From Stereocaulon alpinum (lineage: Eukaryota; Ascomycota; Lecanoromycetes; Lecanorales; Stereocaulaceae): a stretch of DNA of 64,000 nucleotides. The notes beneath the pieces were generated by a model that was given only the letters and a program-made list of their open reading frames with translations, was not told the origin of the DNA and ran no database searches. Position numbers and translations under genes: made by a program. This document shows, one piece after another, positions 32,434 through 44,687 of this stretch. How positions within the stretch are numbered: position 1 is the first letter of the stretch; each line of letters begins with the position of its first letter. The DNA lies in assembly GCA_018257865.1 (NCBI GenBank), contig JAEUBA010000016.1, positions 248,001 to 312,000 on the forward strand. Reading direction: 5' to 3'.

Positions 32434-33608
32434 TCGATCTGTGACTCCTAGTGCTGGATGAATTTGTTCACTTGTCGCGCTCTCTCTGTGCGAAGAGAAG
32501 CTGGACTTGTCGTGGAAGCAGCTGGTATATATACCCAACCCGTACCACAAACATACCACAACTAACATAGATCCCCAGCTACCTTCCCCTCCCTCACCTC
32601 TACCAACCCCAAGCATCGGTGCACTGCCTAGAAGTCGCCTCGAACGTTACAACACAGCGCCACAGTCCCGGTCAAGCAGTAGAGACAGGTAACACAGTCG
32701 CTTGTCTTAGTCGTCTTCCAACGTACCTTACTCACCACCTACCTTACAATAGCTCCTTATTCCGCAAGAAGTGGCTCGAAACACACCTACCCAACCATCC
32801 AATCAACCACCTCACCTCACCTCACCACCCCATCATCCACATCAATCTCTCGCCCTCCCTTCCCTTCCCTCCATTCCATCACATCAGCTCAAGTACTATC
32901 CTTCCCCATTCCACCTTCTCCTCCAACCCACTTCACCCCACCACCTATCCTCGCCCCCCCCCTCATCCACCAACCCCACCCCAAAACCCCCCCTTACCCA
33001 CACTCAACAACATCATCCCAAACCACCCAGCTAAACAACCCCCACCCAAAACCCCCCGCAATCAAAAACAAACCACAAACCACAATCCTCATACCTATAC
33101 CAAGGCAAAACACCCAGCGTACGAATATCCACTACTACGTCAGCATCCAAACAGATGAGTATCGACATGTCTGCCGCCTGACGCGTAGCACGTGCAAATG
33201 TGTGCTGCGTGGCAGGCAGGCAGGCAGGCAGGCAGAGGCGATGATGATTTCTTTACCGCAGATGCAAGACGCTTGCGCTTGATAGGTAGGGAGGAGGGGA
33301 GGGGAGGGGAGGCTTGGTATAGTATGCATATCTGGGCTGGGAAAATATTACTGGCATGGAGTTGATGACCTTTTTGCGATTATCGAGGTTAGTTTTGGCT
33401 GTGGGGTGGTTGGATGCTAGGTAGCTGCTTTACGGAATGGCATACATGAGTTGGTAATGGACAATGTAGAGGTTGAGTGCATATGCTTCGTTCAATCGTT
33501 CAATTTTTAGATACACGTTACTCTTCCTGCTTATGTTACAACTTCATGATATATTCATTTCGATTGGCCCTGGCATGACACGTCCTAACCTGCAAGGGAA
33601 CAAACGAA
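32434..33608. other. G-depleted, C/A-rich intergenic tract
   Basis: About 1.2 kb without a gene. On the plus strand from about 32740 to 33110 G is almost absent and C runs are frequent (for example near 32953-32999 and 33036-33058). The complementary strand therefore has several G runs with short loops, so G-quadruplexes are possible. A frame of 179 codons here is low-complexity Pro/His/Ser and I reject it. Confidence 0.55.
33211..33234. repeat. Microsatellite (GGCA)6
   Basis: Six perfect ggca units in the catalase 3' flank; a second purine repeat (GAGGG type) follows at 33288-33312. Confidence 0.85.
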
Positions 33609-35444
33609 TCAGTGTCTATTGGCACCGTTGGTAGCTCCCCCATTTACCCTTGTGCCATTCGTGCCTGGATGACCATTGCTCTCCTGCCCATGTGTGCCTT
33701 TGATGGGTGCCCCGTTGTGGCTGTGGCCGCTGAAGCCAACCTTTGATACCATGCCATTAGCGTTTTTGATCTTGGGGTCCTGTGAGAACCCGTTGTGGGT
33801 CCCGTTGAATCGCATCTATTCAATGTTAGTGAAGCTAGCAACGAGGGTATTCTTAGGTCATAGGGAACATACATTCTTGATACCTTCATAGCCCTTAATG
33901 CCAGTAGCCTTCTCCAGACGGCTGGCGAGGTCTTCGGACACTTCACGGAAGATGGCGATCTGTCGCTTGAGAATCTCCTCCCTGCTGCACCTAGCCATGT
34001 GGCCGGCGACATTCGAGACGAAACGAGCCTTGGCCTTGTCATCGAAGACCTTCTCCCACAGGGCACGCGGGGCGTTGAAGTCCTCAGGATGGATCTCGGA
34101 GAGGAAGGTGACAGCTTCACTAACGAATTGGCCGTGAACCTTATCGAGATCAATGGAGCGCTCTCGGAAGCTAATTGGCTCGATGGAAGAGAGATAGTTG
34201 GGGCGAGAGCCCTGGTTGTAGAAGGCCATGTTACCATCGCGCTGGAAGTTAGCCATACGGTAGCTTGTCCTGCTTGAGTTGACTGGGAGCTGCTGGTAAT
34301 TGACACCAATTCTGTGACGGTGGGCGTCTGGGTAAGAGAAGAGACGGCTCTGAAGAACAGGGTCGGCGGATGGTTCGATACCGGGAGGCATATGTGCTGG
34401 GTTGAATGCGACTTGCTCAATCTCGGCGAAGTAATTCTTGGCATTCTCATTCAGCTCGAAGACACCAACCTCGCGGAGAGGGAATTGCTTGTGGGGCCAG
34501 ACGTGGGTCAGATCGAAGACGTTGATGCGTTGCTTCTCCCAAAGCTCCTCAGCCTCCTTGGCTGTCATTGTCTGGAACTCGACAGTCCACGATGGGTAGT
34601 CGCCCTTCTCAACGGCGTAGAAAAGGTCTTTCTGCGAGTGGTCTGGAGATTTGTTTGCAGAATCTTCCTGGGTGATGAACTTGGTCCCCTGGCGCGACTT
34701 CATGTGCATTTGGGCGTACACCCAGTCACCAGCTTTGTTGACCAGCTTGATAGTGTGCCCCGCGTATCCGTGCATGAAGCGGTAGCCATCTGGAATGCCT
34801 CGATCACCCATGAGGATCATGACTTGGTGAATTGACTCGGGGTTCTGGGACAGATAGTCCCAGAACATGGTGCTGTCGTCGGCCCCGCTGAGATGGGTAG
34901 CTGGGTCACGCTTCTGGGTGTGGATGAAGTGAGGAAATTTGGCCGGGTCGCGTAAGAAGAATACTGGGGTATTGTTGGCTACCATATCCCAGTTGCCCTC
35001 CTCAGTTCGGAATTTGACGGAAAAGCCTCGAGGGTCACGGGCACAATCGTGAGAGCCAGATTCGCCACCGACTGTAGAGAAGCGGACAGTGACTGGGCAC
35101 TCTTTGCCAGCCTCGCTGAAGATGTCGGCTAGACAGAGGTCGTCGAGAGGCTTAGTGCATCTAAAGGTACCGTGAGCACCGCTGCCCTTTGCATGTACAA
35201 CTCGCTCCGGGATTCTCTCGCGGTCAAAATGTGAGATGAGGTCGATGAGGTGGAAGTCTTGGAGGAGGAGAGGACCGTTTGCACCGGCACGCTGAGTCTC
35301 GTATGGGTGAGGCATTGGGACGCCATTGCTGGTGGTGTAGAGAGTCTCTTGAGATGCTGTGTTGCGGTCGTCATCGTAGGATCGGAATTGACCGGCTTTG
35401 GAATTGCCATTGGCCTGGCCGGAGGCACCTCGCTGTGTAGCCAT
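33609..35444 (-). CDS. Catalase (haem, small-subunit type) with Asn/Gly-rich C-terminal extension
   Basis: Exons 35444-33873 and 33815-33609, intron 57 nt; 592 aa. Decomposes hydrogen peroxide to water and oxygen with a b-type haem. Active-site residues are in place: catalytic His84 in RVVHAKGSGAHGTF, Asn157 in DMVANNTPVFFLRDP, and proximal haem-ligand Tyr371 in RLFSYPDAHRHRIG. The main catalase domain ends about residue 500. Splicing adds a low-complexity tail rich in Asn, Gly and His (SGHSHNGAPIKG, GTNGTRVNGG) of about 69 residues encoded by exon 2. No N-terminal signal peptide and no C-terminal SKL-type peroxisomal signal are visible (ends ANRH), so a cytosolic location is likely. The core is about 500 residues, as in small-subunit catalases. 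Confidence 0.95.
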
Positions 35445-36782
35445 GGTTGGTATTGAGTGTTCGTATAGAGGTGTGATGTGTGTTGTGGTTCAGATGGGTG
35501 TGGTTAGAGAGAGAAAGAGGAAGGATGATTGAAGGAGGCAAAGGTCCAAAATAGTCCCGAGTAGTAGTAGTGGGGTTGACCTTCGATCGATGCATGATTA
35601 CGTCACTATTCGAGCCAATCATCACTCCGCCATTTGTGAGCATACAAACTTTTTCGTGGTATCCAGAAACCAGAAACTCTTTTGCTTCACTGCATCACGC
35701 TGCTCTCCTTTGATATCTCCAACGACTGACAATGGGGAAGTCTAGATGCCAACAACGCCACTGCTCCGTCCTTATCCCGGAACCCTTCCCTCATCAAGTT
35801 GACCTTGAGCTGCCCTCTCCTTGGAAACAGTTCTGTTAAAGCACAGTACGCACTATAATCCGTTGTTAGTCGATTTGACCTCGAGAGACAGGGAAGCAAC
35901 ATGGGGTGCACCGTCATGGGTGGCGAACATTGACGTATGGGAGCCGAGAAGGAGCATGTTTGTCATTGAGGGACGTCTGTTGGGTTCGCCAAGGACCGCC
36001 GTTCTGTGGCGCTAGTCACTAACGGCTTTGATGCCTTCTTAGGGTATCCAAGTCCCTGAACTGGAGATTGTACAATGTACGGGAACTTCCATTTGCTCCA
36101 ACACTTTTTCCTGCAAGAAGCTCCGAGACCGTCTATTGTCCAGGACGTGTTGAAGACCATATGTAATCCCAGATACCCAGCATAGGGTGGATATTGCGTC
36201 CAATAAACTAGGGATCCTTGCGCTTCAACCACATATCTGGGTGACGCGCGTACACAATGTCCACTCTGAGTATTTACAAATGCCACCTTCATTGCATGTT
36301 CGCGTCCTTATGGTTTCTTGGCTTTGAAAGAGCAGCACTAGATTCCTAAGAGGAGAACCAGAAGTCCTTTTGATGTTTGCCAGCTACAGGTAGCGAGACT
36401 GCCAATAACGTGACTTAGAAAAATAACAACCGATCTCCAAGGATAGTAGAGCACATTCATATACCTATTAACATCTTCACTCAAGAGACTGCAACGTCGA
36501 AGGCTTCAGGAATTTGAAACGTCTTTTGCGGAGGGCGCACGGTGAGGGATGCCTGCCATCGCTTTGTTATAGAGGTGACGCAACCTTGCATAAGCTCAGC
36601 GATCCTTTACCCACTGCCAGGTAATATCTGCCAAGGATGTGTTGTTGCCTGAAACAAGCTGAGGTGTGATCAGGCTGACAGGCAGCATGGTGTGAGGGGT
36701 TTTGTTTGGTGTGATCGACAAGGCTGAGAAGTCAGAAGGGTAGCAGCCCGCAGTCCTACAACATCAATCCAACCCTCTTATA
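35445..36782. other. Intergenic, no gene recognised
   Basis: About 1.3 kb between the divergently transcribed catalase and membrane-protein genes. A 109-codon minus-strand frame (35963-36292) lacks recognisable motifs and is not called. Confidence 0.4.
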
Positions 36783-38404
36783 ATGCAACTCGATCTCTTG
36801 GCTGGAGAGTCCAACGATACATACACAACAACGGGCCCTTACCCTAATCCCTTCATGGCCGTCGAAAGGTCAAGCGCAAACCCAACCATCGTTGAACCAG
36901 CGACATCATCCAACAGCCCCAAGCCACCAAGCCTTCCCACAGCCTCTTCGTCCAGCTCTTCTGAATCAATCCGTCTGCAATCCCAGGGCAGCAGTGTAAC
37001 CTCACAGTCCGAGCCTTCTGATTCTGATATTGAATTACAACGTGTCCCAGAGATAGCTGCACCAACCTCACAAACGGTTATCGCAAGCCTTTTGCAGTCA
37101 AGCACATATACACCATCAAGCACCGCATCCGCAAGTCCAACGACCTACCGTGGCCACATCCCACGATCCGTACCGCAGGGGCCAACCCAGAATTCAGAAA
37201 AGAGCAGTTGGTTTTATAGGCTATCGAGGCCCATACCTTACAGACTCAGCGGATACTGGCTGTTGGACATACTCGGCATGACGATTGCTATCATATCGTT
37301 GGCCGCCTCCCTCGCTAGTTTGATATGGCTTGGTGTACGAACGTACAAGCTTTCAGTCTCATCAGCAGTCAATGGTGCTGTTTCAGCCTGCACAGGTCTG
37401 ATCCAGGTACGCATCAACAACGGTGTGTTTAGTGTACTGTGAGTCTGATGACAGTATAGGCCAACCTTGCTACCCTAGCAACGATCAGCCCGAAGTGTAA
37501 AGGCATCCTTGCGCAAGGCGCTACAACTTCGCCATATCAGCTAGATAAGCGGACCCCGCATAACTTGTCTCCAACACGCTTCTTCAAATTCCTCGAGCGT
37601 CATCAACAAAGCAACACTATTCTCTTGCCTGCAGATGGCTCTCAATTTGAAAGGGCTAGCTCTTTTCACGTGTATTCTAAGGCAGTCCTCTTATGTGCGA
37701 TTGTCATACTTGGGGCTTTGTACCTCATGTATGCTCGACAGAGCGCAAGAGTTGAAGGCGTATTTCAAAGCCCAGCAAGGTCTGATGTGCAAGTGACGCG
37801 TCACCATCGACAAGGAATTGAGACTACCACTGACCAAACTGTTCGCATCGTCAAGCAGAATCCGAAAGACGACCAAAACGCTGGCCAATTGCGGCGGCGA
37901 ATCCGCAATCTCCATAACCAAGACAGCAAGGATTGTGATGATGAAGCAGCATGGCAGCCATATAACAGCTCCACCGATACTTTAGTCAACCCGTGGATTG
38001 GTCCCAATCCATCCAAAGTCTCCATCACCAACAGCTCCAGTGGTGAGAAGCACAAAGGGCTTATTGAACTAGAAACAACGGGTGACAACAAGACATTCTG
38101 CGATTTCGAGACAGGAGAGTTCGTACACCTCACACCATGGAAAAGCACCCACAACGATGATGAGCAATCGGATGATGATCGTTCACTCAAAGCCGATGAC
38201 AAGGGAAGCATTAAAAGTGCTTTTGCACACATGGCAACTGGTGGAGCTGCTTGGGCAGGAGGGAAGGATGTGGATGAAGAGCTGAAAATCAGGATTAAAG
38301 AGGTGGATGGGAAGATTAAGAGCAGGATACCGCACCGGGCCGGAGACTGTCTTGCTGGGCTGGTGACGAACGAACGTCGCTCCGGTTGGCCTCAGACCAT
38401 ATAA
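36783..38404 (+). CDS. Unrecognised two-TM membrane protein
   Basis: Exons 36783-37406 and 37460-38404, 53-nt intron; 522 aa. The frame is phase 0 across the junction (LIQ|ANLATLATISPKC). The N-terminal 150 residues are Ser/Thr/Pro-rich and look disordered. A first TM (about 170-195, GMTIAIISLAASLASLIWLGV) is followed by about 70 residues, a second TM (AVLLCAIVILGALYLMYA, about 255-275) and a mostly charged, disordered C-terminus with FCDFETGEFVHLTPW. No family recognised. The layout (disordered tail, two TMs, short loop, disordered tail) recurs in uncharacterised ascomycete proteins. Confidence 0.7.
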
Positions 38405-39094
38405 GTGTCGCGTCGATTGTTACTGAAATCGACCTATGGTGTACACAAAGCAATTCAAGCGAAGGAATGGGTGTACTCGTGTTATGTTCTGTTGGAAGCA
38501 CTGCATTTGGCTTTCAAAGTGGCAAGGTCCAATGAAGCGTCGATAACTCTAGTGGCGAATCATGCCTAAATTGTTCTTGAGTCTATTAGCGAATTATGCT
38601 TACATTGCTTCTAAAACGACGACTCCCCACTTAACGCTACCCATCGAAATAGCAAAGCATGCTTAGACTGATTAATCATAACCTCTTGACAAAGCAAAAC
38701 CCGTCCCGCACAAAACGCACCTTACCCAAGTACCCTTCATTCGAACCACCACCATGAGAAAAGTTCTTCTACATCTATACGAATCAATGAATCTGATTTT
38801 ACATGTCGAACATTCACTGCTTGTGATATCGAGACTTTACTTTCCTTCTCTTTTCACCTTAACGTGCAGCTAATTATTCGCGAGCTGTCGGATTTCCGAT
38901 AGCAAATTTCAAGTCTTTGGATAGTCTAAGGACTAAATGCCAGCGATTCCATGATTCCATACTCCGTCAACCCAGACACCATCCCTACCCTGTTTGCGGT
39001 TTGGTACTTGGTCGTGTTAGGTTCGATTCCTGATGGCGCTGGTATGATGGTGTAGTCGTTTCGTACTCTTCTTACTTAGCGCTCCTCAATCGTC
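38405..39094. other. Intergenic flank of the transposon
   Basis: About 700 bp. A GGTTCGATTCC element near 39020 looks like a tRNA T-arm, but no matching 5' half was found. No gene. Confidence 0.4.
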
Positions 39095-39096
39095 TA

Positions 39097-39137
39097 ACGT
39101 CCGTCCCTGCGTAGCGGGACGCCCGCCGTGATGGGAC
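39097..39137 (+). repeat. Left terminal inverted repeat
   Basis: Starts ACGTCCGTCCCTGCG directly after TA. It contains a small palindrome (CGTCCC ... GGGACG). Differs from the right repeat at three positions. Confidence 0.9.
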
Positions 39138-42069
39138 GCTGCATACACTTCTCAACACAGCAAATTCAATAACGACCTAGGAGTATAAATATTCTTGGAT
39201 TAGTAGCCTTGAATTGTAAATTGTATTTTCCCTTAGCACCTTTTGAAGATAGCTCCTGCTTACCGTGTAATACCACAATCTGCTGTGAGTCTATTTTGAG
39301 CGTGTTACTTTGGACGGCCGTAGGTGTACCAAATGTCTATATATACTGCCAAAAATCTGTTAAGGTACGGCTCACTGTATGATAATCTAATCCTAAGCGC
39401 GACGATAGTATCCGAGAGGCAGTTGTATTTCTGTGTTAATTCAAAGTCCACCAGCTTGGAATTAACAGGTGAGGAGGATCTGCTTATATAGCCTAAAACA
39501 GCTTAGCTGTAATTAATCGCTACTGATACTAACTTTTTACTAACTCACGCCAGACCAACTGCGAGCTTCCTTGCAGTTAGTTAACGTTAATGTGGTTATA
39601 TAAGGTTCTAACAGCTTAACCACCTCTTCGTGCCCTTCTCTCGTAACCTACCACAGCGGTATCTGACCTTATTGTTAAGCAGTAGACTGAATAATATAAA
39701 TTATACAGGTCGCTTTCTATTACCAGCTTTTAGTTGGATATAATTATACAGCTTATATATACTTTCTTCTAACTAGTTAACTCTGCTTATACTATCTACT
39801 AGTGCTCGGTGATTCTAATTCTGAATCTTTACTATATACGCCTGCAGTGTATATAATAACGTAAGCTTTAGCGATTCTATCTCCTCTAAGAGGCCTTCTA
39901 TACTATTCTTCCTAAAACTCTATATTATACCTATAACGAGATTCGATTTCCCTTTTGAAGTCATACTCTTAAGGATCTGCAGTATTTCCTTATATAGCGA
40001 ATAACTCTAATTAAGTATTAAACGACCACTGCGTAAGTCTTCGCCTATAGCGATTAGATCAGCTACCTGTTCGAGTAAAGGAGCTAGATCTTAGAGTCTT
40101 TTAGAAATGCGAGCGAGTGCCTTAGGTGCCGCCGTTATTATTGATAAAGAGAAGCCAACCTGTATTATAAGCGATATAAGGCCTAATATACTCCCTACTA
40201 TCTTAAGACTAGTTACTAGTAAGCCCGACCCCCTAAACCTTATCTTAGACCGGATACCTTTACGCTGGCTAGATTTCTTAGGTATATGATTTGCGCTTGC
40301 TGTAGGCTAATCTATATAGTCTTAAACTCTACCTATATTAGTAATAGGTGCGTCTCCTTCTAAGCCTATTTTAACTTTCTCTTCGTCTAGTTCTTCAAAA
40401 TTATCTACTGTAACCTGAGGAAGTTGAAGAGCTCGTAGCACCTTATTAGTGTCTCTAACCTATCCTTTATCCTTAGCTAGATTATATACTAAAAGACTAA
40501 CGTATAGGTTATCTGTAGGCCGCTTAGTAATCTACCTACGACTACTACTAATACTTAGCTGATTGTCTCGTAATAATACCGCTGTTTTACTATTATCACC
40601 GGACCGTAGACTGAAAAAAGACCTAATAATAACCTTCTTCTTCTTAGTCGCGTACTCTATTGTATCCGGAAGTATCTATACCCTTAGTACCTTATTAAGA
40701 AGTAGAGTATCTGCCCTATTCCCTAATAGTTGCGTAATTATACTAGTCAGCTCTATAACTTTAAGTGTTAAGTTAGGACTACCTGTAGAGCGCAGATATC
40801 TAATTTTAGTGAAAATGTTCGATAAGTGCGAGTTGAATATATCCTGCTAACCAGCGATACGAACTACGGTTCTTCGCAAGTTAAGAATAGAATCGCCGAC
40901 TTTAGCTACCTTAATCCGTAAAGAGGGTATTTAGTCGGCATTAGCTTTATTTAAAGGTTAATATATATTATATAGTAGACTAAATAATAGCGTATACTTA
41001 TAAAGTCTTACTAGCTATAAATATTTCTAAGCTCTTAATCTTTAACTGTAAGCTCTAAGTAAACTTATCTAGATCCCTAGCTGCTATTAACGCCTACTAT
41101 ACTTTCCTCGCCGTTCTATACTGTATACCTTTCCTCGTATTCTCCCTAAGGGCTTTCTTATACTTTGCGATCTTCTTCTTAAAACTAAGTATAAATTCTT
41201 TAGTATACTTTAACTATTCCTGCAGCTTATCCGTAAACGCTACGGACGTATTCGATAGCTTTAGATTCTATATCTCCTTAAGGACGTCTTAAAAGCTCTC
41301 GTACTAGATAATCGCTTCTTAGTACTTAGATACTAAGCCGTTATCGTCCTTTAGCGCTGTTGTAACTTTAATCGCAAACTTCCCAAACTTAATAATATTG
41401 CTAGGCGAGAAGCTGAAACCCGCTATTATAATAACCAATCTATAAGAAGTTTAAGAATAGAAAAAATAATCTTCTACTAGAAGGGCGGAGCTAAAGCAAA
41501 ATTTAGAGGCGATAAGGTAAGTAGCAGGGCGATTTAATAGCTGTAAGCTGATTATATAATACTATATTACTATAGTAATAGTACTAAGCACGTAATAACG
41601 CTAACGTAGTCTCAGCCTTTAGTACTTACTTCGAAGGTTATACGTATTAGAGATTCAGGTATTAATCTTTCTTACCGCTAAATTACGGCTAGCCTACTTT
41701 CAGCTAATATATACAGTCAGCGACTGCCGACTATATTTAGTTATTCTCAGCTGATGCGCGTTAAGTCGCTATAGAAGTATAACTACCTTCAAAACCTAGA
41801 TGAATATCTTAGGATAGAATCTTTACACGTCTGTTTATAGCTAATAAACCTTTTAGGCAGGATATATAAACATTCCGGTGAATACTAGGCTGTTCAGAAT
41901 AACAATCTCGAGCGACGTTCAAGGTAAATAATAATATACGCGGTAAGCAAGGGCTATTCTCATAAGTTATTAATAAGTAGATATAATTTATAATCTAAAG
42001 CTGCTATCCCGAAAATATCTATACTTCTAGCTTATTATTAGCTGTGTTGTGTTAAAGACTATTGGCGTT

Positions 42070-42110
42070 GTCCCAGCACAGCGGGTGTCCCGCTACGCAG
42101 GGACGGACGT
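42070..42110 (-). repeat. Right terminal inverted repeat
   Basis: Reverse complement of the left repeat with three substitutions, two of them C/T-type transitions. Followed by TA. Confidence 0.9.
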
Positions 42111-42112
42111 TA

Positions 42113-42645
42113 CAACTTTAATCCGCTAATTCATTATATTTTCGCATCGAACTATGTCCAAGAGACCTGAGCTCACGATCGTGCAGAACACTATGTCCAT
42201 GAGCTTGGGATGTCGTTTTCTGCTATTGTGTGGCAAACCACATTGAATTTCTGTTCATACGTGCGATATAACCGCAAGATACTCATTAGGGTTGGTATGT
42301 TGTGCTTGGAGTGTAGTGTATAGAGATTCACAGTTTCGAAGCGTAAAAGAGACATGAGATCAAATCATACTTATCAATACTAGATTGAGACGAAACCTGC
42401 TGAGATGGAATTCATTCTGCCCGCTAGCTAGCTCTAGGCAAGTCATTGCAGTTGATGGACTAACTCTCTTGGCAACCTGAGATGCAGGCACGACTAGGAA
42501 TTGTCTAAATGTCGTGAGATATTTCCTGGGGTGCAAGCTAGGCGAGATGATCGAATAGATTTGTATACGGGCTGCTTCCCATTCGTCCGTTATCTGTTCT
42601 CATACCACCTCTAACATCACTGACTAGGGATCCACCCGGACCCCT
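42113..42645. other. Intergenic, no gene recognised
   Basis: About 530 bp of ordinary composition between the transposon and the cold-shock-domain gene. No supported gene. Confidence 0.4.
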
Positions 42646-44687
42646 CTACGCAACCCAATTTCCCCAGCCATCACTCGTTCCGTCCTCCTTAGTAGCGTTT
42701 CCAGAATCACTAACTCCCAGCCCAGCAAATGTATCCTCGAACGGTATATTCTCCTTATTGTCGTTATTGTTGTTGTTTGGAGGATCGCCCAGCGTCACCG
42801 CCGCAGCTTGGACGCCCTTTTTGGCAGCGAGGACGATGAATGAGACGTTGGAGCCGGGCTCGATGCCGCCGTCTTCGTCTGGGGTGGCGATTTCGGACAT
42901 GTGGAAGAAGTATCTAGGCGGGTAGTTGTTAGTTGTGTTGGAGGGGTGGATGGCTGCGCGGGTATGGCGGAAGTACGGAGTCGACGGCGCGGGTTTGTTA
43001 AATAGCCCAAGTGAAGAGCAACGAGTGGGGACTTTGGAGGGGAAGGAGCCTAGGGAATGGGATGGGGGGTATGGAATTTACCTCTTGGGAGCTCCATATG
43101 AGGGTGGATTGAAGGGGGCGATGAATCCGTAACCGTTGGTTGGCTGTTTAGGGGTGGGATCATAATATTCCTGATAGGCGTTAGTATCCCTGAATATGAG
43201 TATGTGATGTGGACTTACCTCTACCCGACCATAATAGACCTTTGCTGTTACGCGCCGAACACGTTCTGGATCCTCCTCTCGCAGGTCTTTCGCCGAAGGT
43301 CCCTTCTCAGTCTCCTCAAGTACGAATGAAACACACAGCCCCTTTCGAGGAACAAGACCGGCAGTACACGCCTTGTCGAAAAAGCGCGCATTGTCACCGC
43401 CAGCTTTTCGTATGATAAAGCCCCATCCTTTCTCAATATTGAAGTCTTTGATGGTGCCGAACTCACGACCATCGTCGGATGTTGGGAGATCCGGAACGTT
43501 ATCTGCGTTGCGCACCTTCTTGGCGGCGTCTCCTTTCTCAGTCGTTGCCACTAGGAACGACACACCTTGTCCAGGATACGGATCGATGTCTCCGAATTCC
43601 TTTTTGTGAGCGAAAAGGTCTTCACCGCCAAGGCAGCGACCCTATGCAATCCGGCAGATTAGCGGACTTCAACTCTACTGTAGGAAGCACGGGAGGGTCA
43701 GTGTACGTACGATGAAGGCAAACCCTTTCTCTTCATTGTAGCTTTTCACCTTGCCGAGTTCGCGGTCACCTTCTTCGACTGGTGTGGTTACCTCTCCCTC
43801 CTCTTTGACGTTCTTGGCGCTGGCCCCTTTGGGACCTTCCTCGAAGATGAAAGAGACGCATTGACCTGCACAGGAGTTAGAACCTCTCGATATCTCAGGT
43901 CTGCGGCGGGAATCTAGGAGAAGTCTATGTAGCATATGAATTCCAGACGGCTGCTGTATGCGTGCAAGACATGTTCTCACACCCAGGTTGCGAAGCGAAT
44001 CAGGGGCATAATGCTCTGGAGATATACTTACCTACGACGAGGTCGAGCCCGCCACAATCTTTTTTGTGGACGAAGGCACTGGAGAGCCATACAGTGTTAG
44101 TATCTATTGAGCAAGGCTTTTCGCTTGCAGCCACTCACTCATCGCCTCCTTGGTCACGTCCAATGAATCCGAACCCTTTCTCTGCATTCCAACGCTGTGT
44201 TGAAGAGCCACGTTAGTGCGATCCGATGAGATTGAAAAAATGGGGTTGGTGATGTACCTTGATTTTACCCGTCTGCGGCTCTAGGTTAGATTCACTCCTT
44301 ACATCTTTTACACACATGGGGAGAGAGAGAGAGACATACTTCACGAATTGTGTGTACCTCCTCCACAGCCTCGTCCACCTGCACATGTGTTGCTTTCCCA
44401 CCCTTCTCATCAGACTCGTAGACAAAAGAGACTTTCGAGCCAGCTACCAGTCCACTCCGGCCGGGCGTTTCGCGCGCATGGCAGAATACGCTTGTTTTCA
44501 TCAATTTTGAAGGACTATGGTTATTGACCAGGCAATGTAGTCCTACCTGCCGCCTTGATCCCGTTCGATGAAGCCAAAGCCTTTCTCACTCCAAGACTGT
44601 TGAATGTTAGGGTGGATAGCCGGTTGTTGGCGCCATGTTGTGGTGGAGACTCACTTTCACTGTCCCGTTCTCTCGGTGGTCATCCAT
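42646..44687 (-). CDS. Protein with five tandem cold-shock domains (UNR/CSDE1-like layout)
   Basis: Ten exons: 44687-44655, 44596-44547, 44490-44340, 44278-44258, 44194-44139, 44078-44032, 43865-43711, 43641-43219, 43170-43082, 42913-42646; 430 aa. Each cold-shock domain (a five-stranded OB fold that binds single-stranded RNA/DNA) shows an RNP1-like K-G-F/W-G/A-F-I motif: EKGFGFIERDQGG with VFCH (CSD1, about 8-67), EKGFGFIGRDQGG with AFVH (CSD2, 82-143), EKGFAFIGRCLGG with LFAH (CSD3, 161-222), EKGWGFIIRKAGG with RFFDK (CSD4, 235-297), and a diverged TNGYGFIAPF with YFFH (CSD5, about 305-395). VSFVYE/VSFIFEEGPKG strands repeat in each. The C-terminus is acidic and Asn-rich. Several introns split domains at the same place (after the RDQGG or before RWN). 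Likely an RNA-binding regulator of translation or mRNA stability. Confidence 0.85.

Larger units (their letters stand above)
39097..42110. mobile_element. RIP-mutated DNA transposon with 41-bp TIRs
   Basis: A 3.0-kb element bounded by 41-bp terminal inverted repeats (38 of 41 bases identical) and by TA dinucleotides at 39095-39096 and 42111-42112, as expected for a TA target duplication. TA duplication and TIR size suggest a Tc1/mariner superfamily member (Fot1/pogo type), but 3 kb is longer than usual Fot1 elements (about 1.9 kb), so the class is inferred. The interior is TA-rich with stop codons in all frames, the usual outcome of repeat-induced point mutation; no transposase domain can be read. 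The copy is surely immobile. Confidence 0.85.

Noticed and set aside
32619..33158. 179-codon frame in the C-rich tract
   Set aside because: Low-complexity Pro/His/Ser/Thr translation caused by the G-poor DNA.
33644..34450. 268-codon frame overlapping the catalase gene
   Set aside because: Other-frame shadow of the catalase coding sequence; Ser/Arg/Thr-rich with no domain.
38990..39060. tRNA-like T-arm (GGTTCGATTCC) near the transposon
   Set aside because: No 5' acceptor half, D-arm or anticodon arm in the expected position; the 7-nt 3' segment finds no complement upstream.
40563..40850. 95-codon frame inside the transposon as a transposase piece
   Set aside because: Hydrophobic Leu/Ser/Val-rich reading typical of TA-rich RIP-mutated DNA; no DDE or HTH motif.
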